Notes under the pieces: model-generated | What the model saw: the letters and a program-made list of their open reading frames with translations, nothing else | What the model was told of the DNA's origin: nothing | The model's database searches: none | Translations under genes and position numbers: made by a program | NCBI GenBank assembly: GCA_025267735.1 | Contig: CM046297.1 | Location: 26,686,011 to 26,750,010, forward strand | Source of the DNA: Mactra quadrangularis | Taxonomy: Eukaryota > Mollusca > Bivalvia > Venerida > Mactridae | Direction of reading: 5' to 3' | DNA length: 64,000 nucleotides | In this document: piece after piece, positions 45,501 to 56,100 of the stretch | Numbering within the stretch: position 1 is the first letter of the stretch | Layout: every line of letters starts with the position of its first letter

Positions 45501-46467
45501 TGTAACATAGCTGACTGCACCACATGTCGCTACATGGCTGGCTGGTACTATTATTAATAAGTAATAATAGAATGTACACAGCGAAACTGTCAGCATTTCT
45601 CTACTTTATCAGACTTAAACTGTTATATTTTACTCTAAAAGCAGCTATTTTCTTATTCCTATGCATAAACTTAAACCTAAATCAGCTGGGGGCGTGGCGT
45701 AGACTTCGAATCCGGAGATCGTGGGTTCAAAACCTGATCGCGGCAGGTCATACCCTATACATGAGTTGTCAGCCTCGTAGTAGGGTAAGTTAGTACTGGT
45801 GATAGAAGTGTCCAGAAAACCTATTGTAGGAAGAGCTGGCTGTTGTATATATGACCTATTTATGTGTTGAATACGATGTAAAATAAAACCCAAAAAAACA
45901 ACAACAAAAACCAACACTAAACCATTTATTTACGCTAGTATTGTAAGCATTAGCCCAAGAAAGTTTTTAATAAAGAAATATTTAGTAAAGTTTTATCAAC
46001 AAATATGTGAAATAGCCAAGTCGATTTTAACTAAATGAAATTCATTTACAATTATATCAAATATAGTCACAAAGTACCTTGTTTCCATTGTCATAAAAGA
46101 ATACATGTTGTTCAGAATTGTTATACTTAGGATTTTTGCGCAGCATTTCCTTCCTTTTATTTTGATAATATTTCCGAATATGTGGGAGAACATTCAAAAC
46201 CTCTGACCTAGTTTGATTTGATTTGTTACTATTTATAGAGTCATCCGTCTGCACCGAACATATAGTTTGATCAGAATTTCTTGAATTTTGAGTCACACGA
46301 CTCGATTTTGATTTTCTTGATTTTAGAGTTTCTAAAGATCTATGAGTAATTACAGTTCTTGCAGACTGCCTGGATCTGGTGCCAATGACTTCTATAGAAC
46401 CTACACCTGAGTCACTTTGTTCAGCTTCAGTTGTCAGCATAAGGTTTGATTTATCAGAATTTACCAT
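36352..46467 (-). CDS. Unknown-function gene, short isoform (local first exon), eight exons
   Basis: Eight minus-strand exons (46467-46078, 45167-45086, 44291-44226, 43278-43085, 42224-42151, 41327-41172, 40336-40108, 36543-36352) join in frame to 460 aa. I do not recognise the family. The protein is hydrophilic with no signal peptide or membrane helix. It has a Ser/Thr/Arg-rich N-terminus, a Pro/Ser linker, a charged helix HERKQMEQIRKEME, a PPPP stretch and a basic C-terminus. A similar basic motif with Lys-Tyr-Tyr occurs twice (99-101 and 383-385) and once more in an upstream exon of the long form. The start has an in-frame TAA 12 nt upstream. A cytoplasmic or nuclear scaffold-like role is only a guess. 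Confidence 0.85.
36546..40107. other. Last intron of the unknown gene
   Basis: AT-rich. Apart from the MITE at 37087-37322 and a SINE-like relic near 39960-40015 (GCTCAGTACCAGGAGACCAGG), nothing was recognised. The open frame 37102-37527 is a by-product of the MITE. Confidence 0.6.
37087..37322. mobile_element. MITE with ATACCCCCGC ends and GGACGGAC core
   Basis: Left GTGATACCCCCGCAAAAA, right GAAGCGGGGGTATAAAAA. Near the right end is a short GGACGGACGCACGCACGGAC run. About 236 bp. The same layout is common in bivalve genomes. Confidence 0.85.
40108..40336 (-). CDS. Unknown gene exon (PPPP and second KYY motif)
   Basis: Acceptor ..TTTTTATTCAG, donor GTAAGT; phase 2 in, phase 0 out. Residues 322-397. 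Begins acidic, then YPLPPPPAKES, then a conserved-looking basic block with CKYYNLIKKKLHLY. Confidence 0.9.
41172..41327 (-). CDS. Unknown gene exon
   Basis: Acceptor ..CTTTAATTTCAG, donor GTAACA; phase 2 in and out. Residues 270-320. Contains LQPPQRIPQYRNQ. The first part of this exon and its acceptor recur as decayed fragments upstream (41390-41760). Confidence 0.88.
41390..41765 (-). repeat. Decayed repeats of the exon 41327 5' end and acceptor
   Basis: The block containing TACTTAAACCTGCATCTCTGA (plus strand) at 41305-41332 recurs at about 41400-41436, and more weakly at 41622-41650 and 41725-41755. The intervening sequence (AATAAAGGAGAGGTTTTGAATGG type) also recurs, giving an irregular unit of about 110-220 bp. 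Confidence 0.75.
42151..42224 (-). CDS. Unknown gene exon
   Basis: Acceptor ..TGTGTTTCAG, donor GTAAGT; phase 0 in, phase 2 out. Residues 245-268, MQLPGDGRHRIESVPGKLQV. Confidence 0.87.
42260..42560. repeat. SINE-like relic
   Basis: Contains TGTTCCTTGACAGGCCTAGG, CTCTGGACCCAAGCTACTAC and GAATGCCATAGAAAATGTTGC, blocks found in the 15290 and 23885 SINEs. The head is decayed. Intronic. Confidence 0.5.
43085..43278 (-). CDS. Unknown gene exon (charged helix)
   Basis: Acceptor ..TTTATTTCAG, donor GTATGC; phase 1 in, phase 0 out. Residues 181-244. Starts WRKFFDLVP, then a predicted helix HERKQMEQIRKEMEAGK, then LPPITYFAEDLPMLPGE. This is the best-conserved-looking part of the protein. Confidence 0.9.
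43346..43633 (+). mobile_element. tRNA-derived SINE, complete
   Basis: The head has TAGCGCAGTTGGTAGTG (A box) and GGTTTGAATCCCACC (B box). The body includes CCTTGTGGAAGGGTAAGCG and GGGTCCAGGAAAGCTAGG. The tail is CACGGCGTTAAACCCAATAA with an A-run. Confidence 0.9.
43724..43860 (+). mobile_element. tRNA-headed SINE, second type
   Basis: CTGATTAGCTCAATTGGGAG (A box) and TAGGTTCCATCCCCAC (B box) in tRNA-like spacing, followed by unrelated sequence. It is embedded in an intron and its stems do not pair cleanly, so I treat it as a SINE rather than a tRNA gene. Confidence 0.6.
44025..44170 (-). repeat. SINE fragment (CTTCCTGGTCACCCAG type)
   Basis: Shares GAGTCGACTTCCTGGTC and CGCGGAGCTGGCTATCCAA with the 31425 copy; the head is degraded. 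Intronic. Confidence 0.6.
44226..44291 (-). CDS. Unknown gene exon (Pro/Ser linker)
   Basis: Acceptor ..TTATCATTACAG, donor GTTAGT; phase 1 in and out. Residues 159-179, rich in Pro, Ser and Lys (SPVKSEPTSPSPKSTK). Confidence 0.85.
44345..44546. mobile_element. Possible diverged member of MITE family 1
   Basis: ATGTGTACATCAATGGGCAC, CATTACTGCTTTCGAAATAT, GTTGATATTTAAC and ..GAGAATCTTTAA align in order with the right half of 16910-17267. The left end is not recognisable. Confidence 0.5.
44686..44921 (+). mobile_element. tRNA-derived SINE, internally deleted
   Basis: Same family as 43346. The head CTTGGTCGATCGCGCAGTTGG and tail CACGGCATTAAATCCAATAA remain. Part of the B-box region and the middle is missing. 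Confidence 0.85.
45086..45167 (-). CDS. Unknown gene, first exon common to both isoforms
   Basis: Acceptor ..TTTTATACTTTCAG, donor GTAAAC; phase 0 in, phase 1 out. Residues 131-157, INDRLSGFDSGITHDASEYS. Because it enters in phase 0, it can follow either exon 46467-46078 or exon 50104-50034. Confidence 0.88.
45205..45425 (+). mobile_element. 3' end of a non-LTR retrotransposon
   Basis: The plus strand reads Gly-Lys-Gly-Arg-Pro-Lys-Leu-Thr-Trp-Glu-Asp, the usual C-terminal motif of many LINE reverse transcriptases. It is then interrupted by a stop and ends in a GATGATGATGAT tail. A short dead fragment inside an intron. Confidence 0.7.
45688..45905 (+). mobile_element. tRNA-derived SINE, degenerate
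   Basis: GGCGTGGCGTAGACTTCG and GTGGGTTCAAAACCTG form a weak A/B-box pair. The body has GTAGGGTAAGTTAGTACTGG. It ends in AAAATAAAACCCAAAAAAAC. Intronic. Confidence 0.7.
46078..46467 (-). CDS. Unknown gene, alternative first coding exon (short isoform)
   Basis: 130 codons from ATG at 46467 to the donor GTACTT in phase 0. An in-frame TAA lies 12 nt before the ATG and there is no good acceptor in between, so this reads as a genuine first coding exon with its own promoter nearby. It is rich in Ser, Thr, Arg and Asn. Residues 94-113 hold LPHIRKYYQNKRKEMLRKN, which resembles blocks in exons 53088 and 40336. Confidence 0.82.
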
Positions 46468-48890
46468 TTTGTCAGTTTATCATTTAGTAAATTAGTAAAT
46501 CTTCACATTTTAAATCAGCTGTCCGAAGAATACAAATTTAAATCCAGAACTTAATGCTCAAAAATGGATTATTCCAGCAAGTGCAAGTACAAATTCAAAT
46601 TTCACAAAATTTTAAACTTTAACTGAAGTCTCATGAATATGAATAGTTAAAAACTTGAGTTTCATTAATCTTAAAGTAAACCCTCCCAAACAAGATGGGT
46701 TAGTAGAGCTTAATGTTTAACTATGCATCCAAAATATAGAGCTAACTTAAACAGTATATATCCAATGATAAAAACACTAATAGCCAAATAATTAAAACCT
46801 CAAAAATACATAAGTGCAAATCAATTTTCCATGACAGTATTAGAAGCTTTTCATTCAGTTAAGTAAACTCCTATTAATAACAGAAATGTTATAATATGAT
46901 ATGTATCCTATCCTCCTAAAAGCCAATGCTAAAATCACCTAAGTACATAGTACAATTTATACTGATCAAATTAATAATTTCAAATGAAAAAACAACTTGT
47001 TTAAATAATTGATCAAACTAATAATTAACATATTGTCAAAACAAGTTGTTTTCATGAAATAAAAGAATGTTCTACTCTACGAAGTAAAACTGAAATATGA
47101 TATTATTTAAATACCATTGTAATACATTGTAAGGGTATAGTGTATCATGTTTTTTAAATTATTTAAAACAGGAAAACCAATAAGCATGAAAACAGTTTAC
47201 TGATTTCATATAGTTACAGTTTAGGCCAAGCAAAACTCTTAATTAAATACATAGATTTTTGGAGTGATACTTTGATGTCATTTTTTGGTGTTTAGGAGAA
47301 GTTTTTTCTATCACAAGATTTCACCTTAAAGGGTATAATTATGTCTATAAAACTATAACTCATTGATTAAGTCATATAAAATTCAAAAAGTACAATTATT
47401 CATTGATAATGCATCTAAATGACCACAGCACAAGCAAAATGTGTAAAAATACATGTTTGTGAATGAATACAAATGGTAGATCATAAAATCTTTATAAATG
47501 GCTGACAATTGAAAATTAAACTGATTTCCAAAGCTGAATTTGAAGACATTCAACCCCTGAAGAAAATGGCATGTTTACTAGTTATCAACCTATTTTGTCA
47601 ATCTTTGTGAATGTTCGACAATTTTGTTTACTACATTGATTATGAATGAATACAACTGTAAGAACATAAGTGTACATATTATGCATATTTTCTGTTAACA
47701 TTTAACATCTATGAGTAAACTTAAACCAGGGCCAAAACGTAGCCAGGCAAACTTCAAGCCCACCATATTTAACTTAAAATGTTTACTTAAGTTACCCAGT
47801 AAATACATTTTTACTACTATGTTATAAGTTAAATAGAAATAGATAAGAAATCTAAAACTCAACAACTGCAGGACTGTGGTTTTGGTATGGTAAGCAAAAC
47901 CACAAACTTAATTAATAGTAGCCTGCCGGAACAGAATATATAATTATTATTAAAGTCAAAGTTTTATTTACCAAGTATTATGTTAACAATAGAAATTTTA
48001 CATTAAATTGATCATGAATTAAAGAGATAGGTCTCTTATTTCATAAAACAAAAGTAATAGATATTAATCATTCATAATCTAACAAAGAAAACACCCATTG
48101 ATTTATTAGATATCTGATATATTATTTCATATGATAATTTTTAACAACCTACGAGCAGGAGGGGCGGGGGATGGCCGTGCAATGCAAAACTAATGTACCT
48201 AGATTAAAATACATAACAAGTTAAAGTAGTTCTTCATCCTGTACTAGAATTATGGTAACTGTTATTTTGGACTTTGGGACCATTCCAATTTTAAAAGACC
48301 TTGGACAGACAATGATTTTAGTGACAAACTAAATTCCAAGATTGTTATATGATTCTGATATATATGTTTTGCAATCAATCTGGGGGAAGGGAGAACGTGC
48401 AAAACAATCATGTCTACATTACACTTACAGAACAAGTTATGTCATATTTTTGTATAGTATTTAAATTATGATATGTGAAAAAAAAACACTTAAAATCGTG
48501 GGAGGGCATAAGACAAAACCATCATATCTACATCACAAATACAGAGAAAGTTACATCATTTTTGCACTGAGAATTTAATATAATATCTGCTCTCATTATT
48601 GAATGATCATGGATTGTAAATAATTAATGTACAGTTTAGAATTGTTTTTGAAAATTATTTTGAGTAATTGAATGGAACAAATGAATCTTTTGTTCAGTGA
48701 AACATTAAACATATCACTGTCATACAGAACTGTTTAGAATTTTTTTTTTAAATATCCTTTGGATAAACATGCATGTAATTTCATATCATGCATTTATTTT
48801 ATACTTGTCAATTAAATTTTTAAGGTAGAATTCACTAAATGCCAATTTTCAGTCATTTATAATTCTGTAAATCACAATAAATGACTATAA
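46468..48890. other. Intron / probable promoter region of the short isoform
   Basis: AT-rich with no clear TATA box. Includes a small inverted repeat at about 46985-47055 (AACAACTTGTTT against AAACAAGTTGTT). A weak duplication with a period of about 130 bp lies at 48370-48570 (ACAATCATGTCTACATTACA against ACCATCATATCTACATCACA). Confidence 0.5.
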
Positions 48891-48894
48891 AATA

Positions 48895-49110
48895 CAGTAC
48901 CCACCAAAAATTTAGAGACAAATGAATTTTAGTACAATTCTTAAATTTTGATGATTATTTTTGTAGAATCATTATTTTTAACGTATCTAATATGGTTTTG
49001 GTTAAAATGAAAACAAATTTCATGAATGCAACATATTAAAAAAAAATCAGCATCTGACATCCTAAAGCCATCAAAAATAATGTTTATTAAAATAATTTTC
49101 CATGACATAG
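48895..49110 (+). mobile_element. Tc1/mariner-type MITE, truncated (copy 2)
   Basis: Left end TA-CAGTACCCACCAAAAATTTAG, interior AAATTTTGATGATTATTTTTG and TCAGCATCTGACATCCTAAAG. The right end is missing. Intronic. Confidence 0.75.
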
Positions 49111-49624
49111 CCATATGCTAAAATAAATGATGAAAATTTATATTTTCATCATTTATTTTCATCGAATAACGTGACGTTTCAACAAAAAGCATGAAATATA
49201 ATAGTTTTCATTTATTACATGTTAATCATATTGTATGGATAAGAATTATAAAACAATATTCTGCTGCAAAATTAATGAATTTTTAATAAAAGTGAGTTAT
49301 TATCTCCCTTTGATATGAAAATGGTGTAATGTTTTATTTGTTCATACAAAATAATAGCTTATTAATGTGATTCAAAAACCTGCAGTCTGTGTTATTAAAG
49401 GTCTTACAACCTATTTTGGTCATAAGTCCTTCTATATATTATTGTTATTTTATGTAAGATCTGTCATAATACAAAAACATGATATGATATAATATTTGTA
49501 TCAGGGAAACTCTACCTTAGGGACATAAGATTTGAAATCTATGAGCGCTACCAACTGCGCGACTGACTGATAAAATTGAATTGAAAGAAAATAAATCAAA
49601 TCAAATCGACTTTGCAGGGAAAAA

Positions 49625-49984
49625 GGGACCTTAGTCAGTTATTTCCCTTTGTATACTCTTCAAACAGGTAAGTCCAAATAGTTGGATTACTTGGATTTTA
49701 CCCTTACTTTTCAATGACAATTTGCCAAAATTGATCTTAAATAACTTTTTTGTAAATCGTTTAATTTGTTTGAAATTCAAGCTAAGTATTTTTAGGGTAA
49801 AGAACTATCAACTTTCATCACTTCTGTTAATATCTTAATTAACAAGAAAGATATTAGATGAAATATTTTGTTATCCTTACATAGGAATTCAATGATAAAA
49901 TCCAAGGATTCCAACCGTAAGGACCCACTTACCTATTGGATTGCTTCAGATTTTATCAGGGAAAGATAACTGACAAAAGTCCCT
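49625..49984. mobile_element. MITE, GGGACTTTAGTCAG family (copy 3)
   Basis: Left GGGACCTTAGTCAGTTATTTC, right GATAACTGACAAAAGTCCCT; inverted relative to copy 1. It ends 50 bp from the donor of exon 50104-50034. Confidence 0.85.
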
Positions 49985-50033
49985 AATTTACAGTCTCTAC
50001 CTTAATGAGGAGTTAGTATAATGAGATAGTTAC

Positions 50034-50104
50034 CTGACTATTTGTGACATCAGACATTGTTCTATAATCTGAATCTTTCTGTGTAATATCTTCATCTGTT
50101 TCTT
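50034..50104 (-). CDS. Unknown gene exon (long isoform, last specific exon)
   Basis: Acceptor ..TATATATTTGTAG, donor GTAACT; phase 1 in, phase 0 out. Encodes ETDEDITQKDSDYRTMSDVT plus three residues. It leads in frame into exon 45167. Confidence 0.82.
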
Positions 50105-53100
50105 CTACAAATATATAACAATACACAATGGTTACAGTATATCAAAACATGTAATAGTGAAGTGATAAAGCATATTGATATCCTAAAACAATCTCACTTT
50201 TTCACTTAACTAAAAAGCACTAGATTCCTTCTCCAAATCGCCTTATACATATGGATCACTTATCAGAGCAGGCACTCTAGGTTATGGATGAATTGAAGGG
50301 AAAAGCAAAAACTATGGAAGAAACACCTACCTCAAGGATTTTTTTGCATTATATTCCTTACTGGTCACAAAACTTAATGCTATAATGGTAAAGGCACTGT
50401 GACAACTTAAAAACAGTTTTTAAACTATTACATATAGTTATCTATCTAATAGTTTAAAGTACAATGTACCTTAGAGATTTATCTTTTAATCAATTTAAAA
50501 CTAAAGCATGTCACCCCAAGATAAGTGCACAAACTATCACCTTAAAGTTTAAACCCATATCGATTCATTTTCTGATATTTCAAAAGTAATATTTAAATGT
50601 CCCTTTTAATCCCTTATCTGTAATTTTACACATAATGCATTTTTAAAAGAAAAATTATTCTGTGCTCAATGGTGAAATGTGAAAATATATGATGAAAATA
50701 TAAAATTTAATATTTTCATTGTAGAGATAATACGATGTTCAAATGTTATCATTATTATGTGAGAATAATTCTAACAGAATACAGAAAAAAAACATGAAAG
50801 AAACAGACTATTCTTCGACTTAGGAGTAAAATAGATTTTTATTTCAACATTTTCTTTATAACTCAGAAATGATATTTTCACTCATGGCTATGCTACTCTT
50901 GAATTTTTTTCTGATATAACTCGTTGAAATAAAACATCTTACACCAAAGTGATAAAATTAATCTATAACATAAAATAATACATGTACTTCTAACGAAAAC
51001 AAACCAACTGCTACTTATAGGATCTAAAGAGTACAAACATATCATTCAAGACAAGCTCACAACATAACTCTACACATACATAAATGATACATACAGTACC
51101 CATCAACAGTTTGAAGACAAAATAAATTTAATACAATTCTTACATTTTGATGATTATTTATGTAAAATCCTTATTTTTGATATATTAAAGTAGGATTTGT
51201 GATAAAATGAAAACAAGTTCCACGAATGCAAAACATTTATAAGATTCAGCATCTACATCCTACAGTCTTCAAAACCATGTTTATTTTATTTATATTCCAT
51301 AACATAGATTTTATGCTATTTTTGTAGTCTGGGTCATAATTATATTGATAATCAAAAAATAATGCAAACCTTTAAAGCAGTTCAAAACTAACAGTTATCA
51401 CATTTTAGATAAAATCTATTCACCAGGCCTACAAAGTGAAAATGTCTCCAAACTTTTGATGGGTTCTGTACAAATAAAAGTGTAATAATATACATTAAAT
51501 ATTAAGTACCAACTTCTCAATCCAGGAAACTAAAACACAAATCTACTGCAACACAATGTATTGTACACTTTATTCTAAGAACAAAATAACTTCACACCAA
51601 GTCAGATATTTCAACTACATTTCTACAGAATTCGTGATAGATCCAACCTATCAGGAATCAATTAAAGATAATGACCTGCCATTCAATAATTGATTCAATT
51701 AATTTCAGATAAAATAGTCAAAGAGGGAGATTAATGTCATAAATCTATCAACTAGTCATTGATAAAACCATTAGGTTATTTAATAATTCATATTTTATAA
51801 AGCTGATTAATTGATAATGTTTATCATTGTCTGTTGACTTGGAGTCAATCAATAATCAATAAACTTAATAAACTTTTGGTAGCACACAGAGATTTTGAGA
51901 CTTAAGTTTCCCACTAGGAGTACCGATTTGAATAACCTCCAATGGAGTTATATCAATGAAAATTTGACATGTATGTCAAATTACCATTAAAAAGGTATAC
52001 AGAGAAGTTTTCAGCCTTGTGGAAGGGTAGGCGAGTACTGATCATAGACAGGGGTCCAGGAAAGCAAAGTTAGGTGCCCTGGCCATTGTAAAAATAATGT
52101 AAATTGTGTTGACTCAGCATTAAGCCCAGTATAAAAAAAATATAATAGATTTTTGGTGGCGAACAACTTATCTAACCAACAGTTCTACATTTATGTGACG
52201 TGCCATTGCTGTCTTTTTTTCTCAAATAGCCAGGGTTGGAGTGAAGCATGCTTAACACAGAACCATCATAGTGTTTCTACTTTAAATGTAACAAGCAAAG
52301 TGTGGTCTAACAGATAGAAAAATTATGTAGTATTGTTAAAAGAAAGACATGAACAAGTTGAGTAAGTTGTGAAAAAAAATCAAATGCATGACTTAACACA
52401 GTCAAGAAAGAGTTAAGAAAGTTCAGATCTAAACATGGTGTAGTCTACAGCAAGGTGCTTGTAATTACCTAATATAACCAATAAAGGTATAAACATCAAA
52501 GATGTTGATGTCTTTTCATGTACCGCAAATGTATATCCTAAAGTTATAAACAATATTCAATATACAGGTACAGAACAGTTTTTCCTTTAACCTTAGCCAC
52601 ACATTAAAAAAAATTATTTGTTTAGGTCCACATAATTGTGTTTCCTCTTACCTGAATAATTCTAGTACATAATGTCATTGTGCTTCTCATGCCAAGGTTT
52701 TATTAATAAATGTTAAAAAATAAGGGAGACAACTGTCATAAAACTTTATTACTATTTTGATAAGAAGGGGAGGTAAAAAAAAAATAAACCAAAAACTATA
52801 AAATACATTTCTCATTAAATCATTGTTCTGAACATGAGACAAGGGAGACAACTGTTACAATATAATACCAGCACAAGGGAGGTAATCCATAATATGAAAC
52901 TATACATTGCAATAAACATGTTAATGGACAAGGGAGACAACTGTTACAATTATATAATACCAGCACAAGGGTGATAATCAAATCAAATAAAATTAAACAT
53001 GTACTTACTATGAAAACGTTTTCTAGAGATTTCATCATGATGTTGACTGTTATAGTATTTGTACAACTTAGGATCTCTAGGAGTGAATCTGAAAACACAT

Positions 53101-56100
53101 ACAGAAAAAGTTCAACTGTCGGTAGCACATAGTATTGCACTAACTCGATTTCACAGAGCCAAAATATTCTGATCTTCAGGCTTATTCCTGAAAATATTCA
53201 CTAAGTACAAAAACATGCATGCAAGTAATCAAACAATAGATTATGTATCTGAACACATACTTAAACAAAATTTAATGTGAGTCCATAGGTAAGTGCGAAA
53301 CTACACCACATCATTTCTTTAGACTTGTTTTGCGCTGACCCAACAAAAAATTCTTACGTTATATTACAATACTTACGACCATTTAAATGGAAATGGTAAT
53401 TCAGTGTCCATTCTTTCCATCATTGAATGTTTCATTATAAGTTTAAAAACACTAATAATATTCAAAATATCTAATGTGTGATGGGGATTCAATAACAGCA
53501 CAGACTCAGAATACTAGTATTACTGTTTTAAATTATGCCTTCAACTAACACTGGCATTTAATTTGTCCTAAGACATTTAGCAAAATGTAATACGAATCTC
53601 TAAATCCCAAACTTTTAGTAGTCCTCAAGTATTTTAAAAAACACTTTCCAGAACATGGAATAAGAACATCTCTGAACAAAAGCTATCATAAACATTGTTT
53701 ATCTGCATGTATTGATTTACAATTTATTTCTTCTGCTCATTAGTAAAGAAAGTCATTGACAAAATAAACAAGCTTTCCAATTCTTCACAGACAAAATAAA
53801 CAATAAACCCTTGCTGTCTTAAACATCCAAATCCAATGCAAGCTAAATTAACAAGACTCCATTAATAATTTTGTACTTTTTTCAACAAGATTTTTTTTCA
53901 AAATTCTTCAAACTGTAATTTCTACATAACTCTCCAAAACTGGAGGTTATAAAAGTATATGAACAAGTATTACAACCATTTTTATTCAAATGCCATTTGT
54001 CAGCTGTCCCTTTCCCTGTTCCTGGATAGGAGAGTGTTCATTAACAACAGTTGGTGCCTATGTTTGAAGAAATGGAGCTTTAGCACTATACAACACCAAA
54101 TTCTCATAGCAAAATGTTCATGAAATCACAACCAGTCTCATGAAATTAAATTCAACTTCAAATATTCACATAGAATCTCATGTCTTACCAATTCTAACCA
54201 AAATAACCCAACATAGAATGACATGAAAATCATATGGATTCTAATACTATCACTAAGAACCTTTTAGAAATACATACAAGTATGTATCAATTGTTATGTA
54301 ATCTCATTCCTATTCTTTTATAACATTTATACAGAAGAATGATTAATAAACAATAAAACACATTAATTTTTATATATTTAGATATCCCATCAACAAGTTA
54401 TAAAACACAGCAATCAAATCAACTACTAATGTGACAATGTGACATTTTATGTGTTATAATAATTTTTACCACAAGTCACAAAAAAGCTGACAATAACTTG
54501 ATAACATTTAAAGAAAACAGTGTCAACATTTCAGTAGTGTAGCAATGCTAACCTTAAAATAGTGTGCTTTAAATTTTAGTCATCTGTTAGAGACGCTCAC
54601 ATTAACCCCGCTGATTTAAATACACAATATTTGTTCTATTTTCCCTGCACATCAATACTGATAACTATTTTTATTGATCCTAAGTACAGAAGCACTGTTT
54701 TCAGTATCTAAATCAGCATGTGCCACTAACAGTTAAATAAAATATATCAATATGTGCATGAAACCTGTCTTTAAAATTTGTTATAAATCAACATTTATTT
54801 TCATTTTTTAATAATTACGACACCCAACCAGTCACCAAAAAGCAGGGATCCAACGTCCCCAAATTTAGTCTTAACTACACCAATGTAGTTTATAAGGTAC
54901 ATTTATTTTCATTTTTTAATAATTACGACACCCAACCAGTCACCAAGAAGCAGGGATCCAACGTCCCCAAATTTAGTCTTAACTACACCAATGTAGTTTA
55001 TAAGGTACAAGGATCAAAGCTACTCAACATTTAGTTCCAGGTACACCCCATGTAGTTGCAATAGGTCCTTTTAAATTATTGTATATTATAAATATAAAAG
55101 GTTTAAAATCCTCAAATAATAGAGTTGTTTATCATGAAATTACAGATACCAATCACTGACATACTTAGATAAATACAAACAAATGAATACGAAGATTTTT
55201 ATCTTTGAAGAGTCTCAATACAAAGTTTGTCAACTAAAATTGTTAATCCTTAAAATGTGCTGTATCTTTGAATGCAATATACAGCTTAAGCCCTTTATGT
55301 CTAACATAAAGTTCCCCCAATCTCATTTCAGTTTATTGATCAACTGTTCATGTAATAAGCAATACAAATTTAACTTAAATGTTAAAGCAATGTTTAAAAT
55401 ATATCTTTGTATTATTTCTATCTACGAATATGATTGAATTAGTACACTGGAAGTACAGTCATTAATTAATGTTTACTAAACACAAATGATGATGTTTCAC
55501 TTTGCCAACTACACCAAATGACCTTAAGCTATACATGTATATGTGAGTTTACAAGATGTATCAAATGGTAGCACTAAGAGTTGCAAGCAACGATCCTACA
55601 TATTATGTATGAATGCATAAGCAATAAATTGAACTCTTAATACCTGAGTTCACAAACAACAGTGAAGCACAGTATGTTAGAAAACATTGACCTAACACCT
55701 TACTATACTACATCAAATAACCTTGACATTTCAAGGTCATTTTACAACAATGATCTTTCACCTTACTTACCATATCATATGGCCTTGACATTCCAAGATC
55801 AAATTTCAATATTCAGCAAATGGATGCACGAAAAGTTAAAAACAACAACCATCCGCCTTACATACTTAATAAAATGACCTTTGCATGACTAGGTCAAAAC
55901 ACAACAAACAACAAAATTTAATGGAAGTGCAATGCCCTTTCACCTTACACAAAAATGACCTTGACCTTTCAATGTCAGTTCACAACATACAACAAATAGC
56001 AGCACATAGTGTTATAAACATTGACCATTTACCAAACATTTTACATGTACATCAAAATACTCGTGACCTTTTCAAGGTCAGTACCTTATGTCAAGTGCTG

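Noticed and set aside
52820..53140. 106-codon minus-strand open frame
   Set aside because: Overlaps exon 53088-53009 in a different frame. The exon frame is supported by phase compatibility with exons on both sides.
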